In this document: one piece after another, positions 1-5,025 of the stretch
Position numbering within the stretch: position 1 is the stretch's first letter
How the letters are laid out: each line of letters opens with the position of its first letter
Source: Flavobacteriia bacterium
Lineage (GTDB): Bacteria; Bacteroidota; Bacteroidia; Flavobacteriales; Schleiferiaceae
DNA: 5,025 nucleotides
Assembly: GCA_949516455.1 (NCBI GenBank)
Contig: CATILC010000024.1
Coordinates: forward strand, 1-5,025
Reading direction: 5' to 3'
Notes under the pieces: generated by a model
Databases searched by the model: none
What the model saw: only the letters and a program-made list of their open reading frames with translations
Told to the model about the DNA's origin: nothing
Program-made: the position numbers and the translations under genes

Positions 1-855
1 TACCGGGGCAGAGAAAGGGACCTGGATCTTTCCCCAGTCCACATGGCTGGGCTTCCGCATTTCCGGGGTCTGCTCCTCCACTGAGCTTCGAAGGAAGACC
101 CTGGGAAGAGAGTCAGAGATCACCGACTCTTTGAAAAAGGCTAAGGCCTCGGATCCGGGGTTGTAGACCAGATCGCTGTTCTTGTCGTCAAATGAGAGCA
201 GCTTGTACACACCCGACCGGACGAAATCCACGGAGAAGAATCCCTCTTCATCTGTGATGCCGATAAAGGAGGGTTTTGTTTGAAGGGGAATGCTGTCGAA
301 GGACTGCTCCGTCATGCTGTCGGGGAACTCGTAGAGCGCCACCGTCATGTTCTTCTTCGCTTTTTGCGTGTATGCATCCACTACGATTCCCTGGACATGG
401 AACGAATCGATGAATGTTCCTGTGGAAAAGACATACTTGAAGCGGTTTTGCACATTTCCTTCCGTCAGGTCCGTAAGGGAAGATCCGAAGTTGAGGGTGT
501 AGGTGGTGGCTGCTTTGAGGCTGTCGGGCAGCTGCACGTATAGTTTCTTTCCCTTCTGTTTGAATTCAAGTTCGCCATCTGTCGGGGGCGAGAGATAGAT
601 CTGGGTCGACGGGTTCTTGAGCACGTAATACTCATCAAATTCCAATAAGACCCTCTTCCCGTCGAAGGACAGCAGGCGTTCGCCCGATTCGTTGAGTGCC
701 ACACTCAGATTCGGCGGATCGCATTGGATGACGCTGGGTGCAAGCGTGTCTTTTCCACCACCACCAGGGCTCCCAATGGTCGCGCAGGAAGTACTGCTCC
801 AGGTATAGGCCAAAAGCAGAAATACCCCAAATGCCCACAAAGCTCTTCTTAACAT
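1..855 (-). CDS. Ig-like (Big_5/SbsA-type) domain lipoprotein, 3' end cut off by the window
   Basis: The 285 visible codons encode a predicted envelope lipoprotein of unknown precise role. The start is firm: the ATG at 855-853 follows an in-frame TAG only four codons upstream (870-868). Residues 1-23 form a signal peptide (MLRRALWAFGVFLLLAY, then a Ser/Thr stretch) ending at Cys24. The lipobox STSC is weak because it lacks the usual aliphatic residue at -3, but Bacteroidota lipoboxes are relaxed. A flexible Gly-rich stretch follows (GSPGGGGKD, 28-36), in the style of the family's usual C-x-x-x-G-x-P-x-G-G-x-K-D start. Residues about 38-148 match the Big_5/SbsA Ig-like domain: DPPN (46-49), LEFDEY (71-76), SPP (89-91), TTYTLNFG (117-124) and YVFSTG (141-146). 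Residues about 152-230 resemble a carboxypeptidase-regulatory beta-sandwich (VQGIVVDAYT, then GVYKLLSFDD). From memory, family members are about 500-600 residues, so roughly half is missing. Family assignment is confident; function is not known. Confidence 0.9.
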   Translation of the reverse strand, partial: MLRRALWAFGVFLLLAYTWSSTSCATIGSPGGGGKDTLAPSVIQCDPPNLSVALNESGERLLSFDGKRVLLEFDEYYVLKNPSTQIYLSPPTDGELEFKQKGKKLYVQLPDSLKAATTYTLNFGSSLTDLTEGNVQNRFKYVFSTGTFIDSFHVQGIVVDAYTQKAKKNMTVALYEFPDSMTEQSFDSIPLQTKPSFIGITDEEGFFSVDFVRSGVYKLLSFDDKNSDLVYNPGSEALAFFKESVISDSLPRVFLRSSVEEQTPEMRKPSHVDWGKIQVPFSAPV

Positions 856-946
856 GTGCGAAGTGTGCTATGACTCATTTTCCCAGCTGCATTTTGCATG
901 GAAGTCCTAACATTGTAAGACTTTTTAATCCATATTTCCGCTAAAG
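856..946. other. divergent intergenic region between the lipoprotein and the large surface-protein gene
   Basis: These 91 bases separate the two divergent start codons and must hold the 5' signals of both genes unless transcripts begin inside coding sequence. The region is richer in A and T than its flanks. No Shine-Dalgarno sequence is visible before either ATG. The plus-strand gene has CTAAAG directly upstream, A-rich as is common for Bacteroidota translation starts. An in-frame TAA at 926-928 limits the plus-strand gene to the ATG at 947. I see no convincing inverted repeat or operator. Confidence 0.8.
908..915 (+). promoter_or_regulatory. possible Bacteroidota -7 promoter box (TAACATTG)
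   Basis: TAACATTG matches the Bacteroidota sigma-ABfr -7 consensus TAnnTTTG at all but one of the fixed positions. It would place a transcript start near 920-925 and give a leader of about 25 bases for the gene starting at 947. Against it, no TTG -33 element lies at the usual spacing of about 17-23 bases; the nearest TTTG (893-896) is only 11 bases upstream. I saw no comparable box for the minus-strand gene. This is a weak candidate only. Confidence 0.2.
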
Positions 947-1006
947 ATGAAATATACGCTGTGTCTTCTGCTTGGTGCTTTGCTTTCTACAGGAAATCTA
1001 CATGCC
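947..1006 (+). other. signal peptide of the large modular protein
   Basis: Residues 1-20 have a short basic start (MK), a hydrophobic core (LCLLLGALL, 5-13) and a cleavage region ending in LHA. The mature protein would begin QYC, the usual start of GEVED-containing secreted proteins in Bacteroidota. There is no lipobox: the nearby Cys23 follows Gln-Tyr, so this is read as an ordinary Sec signal rather than a lipoprotein signal. Confidence 0.85.
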
Positions 1007-4000
1007 CAATATTGCATAAATAACGTCGGCCCCTCCAGCACGGCTGATTCGGACATTGAAGACGTAATTCTGATCGGCGATAATTCCGCCATCAACAATT
1101 TGGCAAGCTGCCCTGGCGTCTCCGGTGTGGATGATTATACAGCCACCCAGTCGGCGGACCTAAGCCTTGGGACCGGTTATGTGCTTGATATCACCTTTGG
1201 CACCTGCGGTGGCAACTATGATGGTGTAGGAGAGGCCTGGATCGACTGGAACCAGAACGGAACCTTTGAAGCATCTGAGAGCGTAGGGACTGCGCAGGTT
1301 CCTGCGGGGAATATGCCTGTTGCGGCCACGTTTTCTTTCTCTGCTCCGGCAAGTGCTTCTCTGGGCAACACACGGATGCGTGTGATGCAATGGGAAGGGG
1401 GAACACTTCCCTTGAACCCCTGTGGCAGTTTCATCTGGGGAGCCGTGGAAGACTACACCATTGTGGTCACGAACACCCCGCCTGCCTGTCCGAACACCAC
1501 ATTCCCATTGCTTGCGAGCGTGCTCGATGTGTCTGCTGAGATCTACTGGAGCGGCAGCGGCAGCAGCTACAATGTGGAATACGGCCCAGCGGGCTATGCT
1601 CAGGGAACAGGAACGCTGATCAATACAGCCAACGACAGCCTGCTCATTACAGGTCTGGTGCCGAATAACAGCTACGACGTGTACATCCAGAACGACTGTT
1701 CGGCATCTGGCAACGGCACTTCTGCCTGGCTTGGTCCACTGACCTTCACCACGCTCTGCGCCGCGACGACAGCGCCCTACATAGAAAATTTTGATGGCCT
1801 TGCTGTGGGGAATCCGGTAAACTGTTGGGAACTGTATGCTCAGTCCGGGTTCATTCCTGCTTCGGCGCTGGTCAGCAATGCAGGAACTCCCGTCAGTGCG
1901 CCCAATCACTTAGAGTTCAACAATGGTTTTTCGGCCAGCACCTTTTTGGTCTCACCGCTCCTGGCAGGCCTGGACAGCAACCAATACCAATTGGAATTCT
2001 GGATGGCCAGCACAGGAACTCCCCTGAACATTCAGGTTGGAACCCAGGCTGCCCCCTGGGACACCTCTGGCTTCATCCCGTTGCAGACCATTTCGGCCAC
2101 TGGTACCTACACGCTGCACACCCTCTACCTGAACAACATTGCTCCTGGACAGCGGCACATTGTCTTCAAACACGACCCTTCTGCATTCAGCACAAGCCTT
2201 TTCCTCGACAATATTGCCTATACCTCCATCCCGAGTTGCGTTCCCCCGCAGAATCTGATCTTCGGAGCACTGGCCAACTCGGTAGACATCAGCTATTTCT
2301 TTCCCGGCGGAAGTCAGGTCAACTACGAGTGGGGGCCAGCGGGCTTTACTCAGGGCACAGGAACCTTCAGCACGACAGGCACCAACCCATTCACCATAAG
2401 CGGACTTGCGCCCAACACGACCTATGATGTCTATGTGCAAGGAGATTGCGGAACCAATGGCACCAGCCCCTGGGCCGGTCCGTATTCCTTTACTACGCCC
2501 TGTATCACGGCTTCGCTGCCCTATCTGAAGGACTTTGACTCCTGGCCGCCCTCCTGCTTCGACATGACAGGCGGAAGCGTACAGTGGCTGCATTTCAACA
2601 ACGATTACGCCCGAGGCAACTACTGGGGCTGGACAGCGGGCAATGAGGCCTACATGACCACGGAGCCGATCTTCATCGATCAGGATGCACAGGTGGAATA
2701 CCTCTGGTCGCATCAATACAGCGCCGTTTACCCGGGTGATCAGGTCATTGTACGGGCACAAGTGGTGGGAAGCTCGGTATGGGACACCATCAGTCATTTG
2801 AATGGCCCGAGTTTCAATACCCCCAACTCCGGACCGACCACGCCAGGTGATTTCGCTGCTGAGATCGTCTATCTGAATCCCGCAGTCTACACCAATCAAA
2901 ACGTCCGGCTTCAACTCATCGCACGCTCGGGATTTGGTCCCGATGTCTTCCTTGACGACTTTGAAGTGAATTATGTTCCCGCCTGCCCCGAACCGCTCCA
3001 ACTCGGTGCGTTCCAACTACAGGGCTTTCAAGCCAATTTGCATTGGAGTGGCGGTGGGCCGAACTGGAACGTGGAGTATGGTCCACAGGGATTCGGTCAG
3101 GGATCCGGTACGGTCGTTAATGTGCCCAATGATACCACCACGCTCACCGGACTGGTCCCCTCGACTTGCTACGATTACTACGTCCAGAGTGATTGTGGCG
3201 CAGGAACGACTTCGACCTGGAACGGACCATTCACCTTTTGCACCACGGTAAGTTGTCCTGTGCCCACGGGAGTCAGTGCAACAGCCTCATCGTCTACGGC
3301 CAGCGTCGTCTATACTTCCGGCGGCGCATCGCATATCAATTACGTCATTGGCGCTACAGGCACTACCCCAACAACAGGTACGATCATGAGCAGCCCTAGC
3401 AGTGGTAACCTGAACATTACCGGCTTGAATCCCCAGACGGGCTATGATCTCTGGCTAAGAGACAGTTGTGGAGTGGGTGATGTGAGCAGCTGGGTGGGAC
3501 CGATCAGTATACAAACCTTGTGTCTGGCCCTTCCAACGCCGAGCTTGATGGACTGGTCAGGTGTCCCAGCCGGACAAACGGGCTACATCGCCAGCAATTG
3601 CTGGAATCTTGGTTCCAGCCTGTCCTCTGGTCAACCTGGATCCATCCCTCGCTGGGAAACAGAGACGGGCACAGGAACGAATGTCAACTCATTCAATACA
3701 GGGCCGCATTACGACAACACCTCATTCGGCCAATCCGGTGGTATTTACATCTACATGGAGTGTTCGGGCGGCACACAGAATGATTCAGCCTATGCGCTCT
3801 CTCCCGAATACGACCTCTCGGGATTGTCCAACCCTCAACTCAGCTTTTTCTACCATATGTATGGCGCCACTATGGGCAGCATGCGTGTGGATGTGTGGAA
3901 CAACGGCATCTGGAACAATGGCCTGTGGTCGATCTCCGGACAGCAGCAGAGTGCCGGCAGTGATCCTTGGATAAAGACCTCCATTCCGCTGACTGGATAT

Positions 4001-5025
4001 TCGGGCAGCATCATCGTTCGATTCACTGGAATCCGTGGCGCAAGCTTCACCGGGGACATGTCTTTGGACGACATCCGTGTGGATGAAATACCTGCCTGCC
4101 CTGAGCCCTCTCTGGCCGGTGTGACCAATATTGGCACCACACAGGCCGACGCCTTCTGGACGGCTGGCAATAGCGCTGCCACCAATTGGCTGATCGAATA
4201 CGGCCCCGCTGGATTCACTCAGGGAACCGGCACATCGAGCATTGTGGCAAATGACACCGCTGCCATTACCGGTCTGGTGGCTTCGACGAGCTACGACTAC
4301 TATGTGGCCGAGATCTGTTCCAACGGCGACACCTCCTTGTTCGTGGGACCGATCAATTTCACCACATCGATATGTGCAGCGGCCGACCGCTGTCCATTTG
4401 TTATCGACATGATCGACAGTTTTGGAGACGGATGGAACGGCAATGTCCTGGCCATCGAGCAAGGCGGCACCATACAGGGCACCTTTGGGCAGGGCTTCAA
4501 TACAGGATCGACATTCGGTCCGGACACCATTTATCTCTGTGACAACCTTCAGAGCCAAGTCGTGGTATCCACCCTTGGAAGCTGGACACAGGAAGTTGGT
4601 TTTACCATCACCGATCCGAACGGCAGCGTGGTCTACACCCATACACCCGGAAACACCTTCTCTGGTGGAACGGTGTTCACCAGTTTTACGAGCAATTGTG
4701 ACACCCCTTCTTGCGCGTCGCCTGTCAATCCAACAGTGCTGTCTGTGGACACCTCTTCAGCCACCGTCTATTTCACTGCGGGAAGCCCAAGTGCGAACAC
4801 TTGGTTCATTGAATACGCTCCGGTAGGCACTCCTCAGGGAAGCGGAACCCTGATCACAGTGACCAACGACACAGCCGTGCTGCCCGGACTTTTTCCAAGT
4901 ATCGCTTACCAATTCTTCGTTTCCGAACTCTGTCCGAACGGAACGGACAGCTCCTTCTTTGTTGGGCCTGAAACCTTTACTGTTCCTGCCTGCCAAGAGC
5001 AGGACAAGTGCCCTTACACCATTGA
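947..5025 (+). CDS. giant modular secreted protein: GEVED, six Fn3, two jelly-roll, MAM and DSFGDGWNG domains; 3' end cut off by the window
   Basis: One frame stays open for 1359 codons to the window edge. The ATG at 947 is the first start after an in-frame TAA at 926-928. Residues 1-20 are a signal peptide with an AxA-like site (LHA, then QYC), so the protein is exported. Domains in order: GEVED, about 78-175 (WIDWNQNGTFEASE at 98-111, VEDYTIVV at 167-174); Fn3-1, 181-270; jelly-roll A, 276-428 (APYIENFD start, FLDNI near the end); Fn3-2, 431-518; jelly-roll B, 523-678 (LPYLKDFDSWPPSCF start, FLDDFEV end); Fn3-3, 680-765; Fn3-4, 770-858; MAM, about 862-1049 (FYHMYG at 968-973, SLDDI at 1039-1043); Fn3-5, 1051-1142; DSFGDGWNG domain, 1149-1251; Fn3-6, 1256-1348; start of a probable second DSFGDGWNG domain from Cys1355. 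No catalytic domain is visible. All domain types are extracellular binding or scaffold folds, so adhesion or carbohydrate binding is inferred. Export by the type IX system is likely from phylum habit, but its C-terminal signal is not in view. Confidence 0.93.
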   Translation, partial: MKYTLCLLLGALLSTGNLHAQYCINNVGPSSTADSDIEDVILIGDNSAINNLASCPGVSGVDDYTATQSADLSLGTGYVLDITFGTCGGNYDGVGEAWIDWNQNGTFEASESVGTAQVPAGNMPVAATFSFSAPASASLGNTRMRVMQWEGGTLPLNPCGSFIWGAVEDYTIVVTNTPPACPNTTFPLLASVLDVSAEIYWSGSGSSYNVEYGPAGYAQGTGTLINTANDSLLITGLVPNNSYDVYIQNDCSASGNGTSAWLGPLTFTTLCAATTAPYIENFDGLAVGNPVNCWELYAQSGFIPASALVSNAGTPVSAPNHLEFNNGFSASTFLVSPLLAGLDSNQYQLEFWMASTGTPLNIQVGTQAAPWDTSGFIPLQTISATGTYTLHTLYLNNIAPGQRHIVFKHDPSAFSTSLFLDNIAYTSIPSCVPPQNLIFGALANSVDISYFFPGGSQVNYEWGPAGFTQGTGTFSTTGTNPFTISGLAPNTTYDVYVQGDCGTNGTSPWAGPYSFTTPCITASLPYLKDFDSWPPSCFDMTGGSVQWLHFNNDYARGNYWGWTAGNEAYMTTEPIFIDQDAQVEYLWSHQYSAVYPGDQVIVRAQVVGSSVWDTISHLNGPSFNTPNSGPTTPGDFAAEIVYLNPAVYTNQNVRLQLIARSGFGPDVFLDDFEVNYVPACPEPLQLGAFQLQGFQANLHWSGGGPNWNVEYGPQGFGQGSGTVVNVPNDTTTLTGLVPSTCYDYYVQSDCGAGTTSTWNGPFTFCTTVSCPVPTGVSATASSSTASVVYTSGGASHINYVIGATGTTPTTGTIMSSPSSGNLNITGLNPQTGYDLWLRDSCGVGDVSSWVGPISIQTLCLALPTPSLMDWSGVPAGQTGYIASNCWNLGSSLSSGQPGSIPRWETETGTGTNVNSFNTGPHYDNTSFGQSGGIYIYMECSGGTQNDSAYALSPEYDLSGLSNPQLSFFYHMYGATMGSMRVDVWNNGIWNNGLWSISGQQQSAGSDPWIKTSIPLTGYSGSIIVRFTGIRGASFTGDMSLDDIRVDEIPACPEPSLAGVTNIGTTQADAFWTAGNSAATNWLIEYGPAGFTQGTGTSSIVANDTAAITGLVASTSYDYYVAEICSNGDTSLFVGPINFTTSICAAADRCPFVIDMIDSFGDGWNGNVLAIEQGGTIQGTFGQGFNTGSTFGPDTIYLCDNLQSQVVVSTLGSWTQEVGFTITDPNGSVVYTHTPGNTFSGGTVFTSFTSNCDTPSCASPVNPTVLSVDTSSATVYFTAGSPSANTWFIEYAPVGTPQGSGTLITVTNDTAVLPGLFPSIAYQFFVSELCPNGTDSSFFVGPETFTVPACQEQDKCPYTI
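1178..1471 (+). other. GEVED domain coding segment
   Basis: Residues about 78-175 match the GEVED family, named for its C-terminal G-x-VEDY motif, seen here as WGAVEDYTIVV. A loop with D100, N102, N104 and G105 (DWNQNG) resembles the D-x-[DN]-x-[DN]-G calcium-binding pattern that usually reads VDWNQDGDF in this family. The RMRVMQWEGG strand and the CGSF turn before VEDY are also typical. In Bacteroidota the domain often sits in large surface proteins or secreted enzymes; its ligand is not known to me. Confidence 0.8.
1577..4849 (+). repeat. dispersed Fn3 core repeat, EYGPAGFTQGTGT-like, six positions
   Basis: The same 13-residue strand-and-turn recurs once per Fn3 domain. Copies lie at 1577-1615 (EYGPAGYAQGTGT), 2327-2365 (EWGPAGFTQGTGT), 3074-3112 (EYGPQGFGQGSGT), 3344-3382 (VIGATGTTPTTGT, degenerate), 4196-4234 (EYGPAGFTQGTGT) and 4811-4849 (EYAPVGTPQGSGT). 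Most are followed about 20 residues later by an ITGL-like segment and then Y-D-x-Y-V-x-x-x-C. These are protein-domain repeats within one gene and not mobile DNA. Copies 1, 2 and 5 are also clearly similar as DNA, which points to duplication inside the gene. Confidence 0.85.
3530..4093 (+). other. MAM domain coding segment
   Basis: Residues about 862-1049 form a MAM-type jelly roll. Diagnostic parts are the N-terminal NCWNLGSS and WETETGTGT region, the GGIYIYMECSG strand (Y-M-E-x-S/C pattern), SPEYDLSG, LSFFYHMYGATMGSMRVDV with the classic H-M-Y-G, and the closing GDMSLDDIRV. At about 188 residues it is slightly longer than a typical MAM domain of 160-170. MAM domains are adhesion modules best known from animal surface proteins and also occur in Bacteroidota secreted proteins. 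Compared with jelly-roll domains A and B it is the only one with the full MAM signature. Confidence 0.8.
4097..5025 (+). repeat. tandem [Fn3 + DSFGDGWNG] module, second copy truncated by the window
   Basis: Unit 1 is Fn3-5 (4097-4372) followed by the DSFGDGWNG domain (4391-4699). Unit 2 is Fn3-6 (4712-4990) followed by DKCPYTI, which aligns with DRCPFVI at the start of the first DSFGDGWNG domain; the linkers CAAADRC and CQEQDKC have the same length. The cut codon begins GA and so encodes Asp or Glu, consistent with the Asp1154 expected at that position. The C-terminal part of the protein therefore appears to switch from Fn3 plus jelly-roll modules to a repeated Fn3 plus DSFGDGWNG module. Confidence 0.7.

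Noticed and set aside
893..915. TTTG (893-896) plus TAACATTG (908-915) as a full two-part promoter
   Set aside because: The 11-base gap is too short for the usual Bacteroidota spacing, so only the downstream box is kept, at low confidence.
280..944. Short open frames on the plus strand opposite and beyond the lipoprotein gene (280-543 and 738-944)
   Set aside because: The first lies entirely, and the second mostly, antisense to the clearly recognisable Ig-like lipoprotein; the translations show no signal or motif.
1160..1909. Open frame of 249 codons on the minus strand
   Set aside because: Antisense to the GEVED and Fn3-1 coding region; its translation is rich in Arg and Cys with no family resemblance. 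Treated as a shadow of the real gene.
1825..2427. Open frame of 200 codons on the plus strand in another frame
   Set aside because: It overlaps the well-supported large coding frame, and its translation is low-complexity (His, Gln, Pro and Arg rich) without domain resemblance.
1952..3016. Open frame of 354 codons on the minus strand
   Set aside because: It lies wholly antisense to the Fn3/jelly-roll coding frame, has no recognisable domain, signal peptide or ribosome site, and its open length is explained by the codon use of the gene on the other strand.
3785..4642. Open frame of 285 codons on the minus strand
   Set aside because: Antisense to the MAM, Fn3-5 and DSFGDGWNG coding region, with no recognisable motif. 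Treated as a shadow of the real gene.
1577..4849. The recurring similar DNA stretches as a CRISPR array or mobile repeats
   Set aside because: They are irregularly spaced by hundreds of bases, stay in frame and encode the same strand of consecutive Fn3 domains, so they are coding-domain repeats.

Overview
The window suggests a member of the Bacteroidota, probably flavobacterial or a close relative; the order cannot be fixed from this sequence. The grounds are a Big_5/SbsA-type Ig-like lipoprotein of the family typical of that phylum, and a secreted GEVED/fibronectin-type-III/jelly-roll protein whose mature form starts with the characteristic QYC. Neither gene has a clear Shine-Dalgarno sequence. 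By eye the base composition is moderate, roughly half GC. Both genes run off the window.

Layout: positions 1-855 (minus strand) hold the first 285 codons of an envelope lipoprotein with a signal peptide, a probable lipidated Cys24, an Ig-like domain and a carboxypeptidase-regulatory-like domain. Positions 856-946 are a 91-base divergent intergenic region with one weak Bacteroidota-type -10-like box. Positions 947-5025 (plus strand) are one uninterrupted reading frame of 1359 complete codons without a stop. It is the N-terminal part of a very large modular extracellular protein.

The domain order of the large protein is: signal peptide, GEVED domain, Fn3-1, jelly-roll domain A, Fn3-2, jelly-roll domain B, Fn3-3, Fn3-4, MAM domain, Fn3-5, a DSFGDGWNG domain, Fn3-6, and the first residues of what looks like a second DSFGDGWNG domain at the window edge. 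Five of the six Fn3 domains carry a recognisable EYGPAGFTQGTGT-like strand. Four carry a D-(S/T)-X site fitting the Bacteroidota O-glycosylation consensus, always exactly 19 residues after the conserved Glu.

The two genes are transcribed away from each other and nothing shows that they act together. Both products are predicted to be exported. The large one is most likely a cell-surface or secreted adhesin-like protein, probably delivered by the type IX secretion system, but the C-terminal sorting domain that would prove this lies outside the window. I see no RNA gene, mobile element, CRISPR array or defence system. Long open frames on the minus strand within 1160-4642 are shadows of the large gene.
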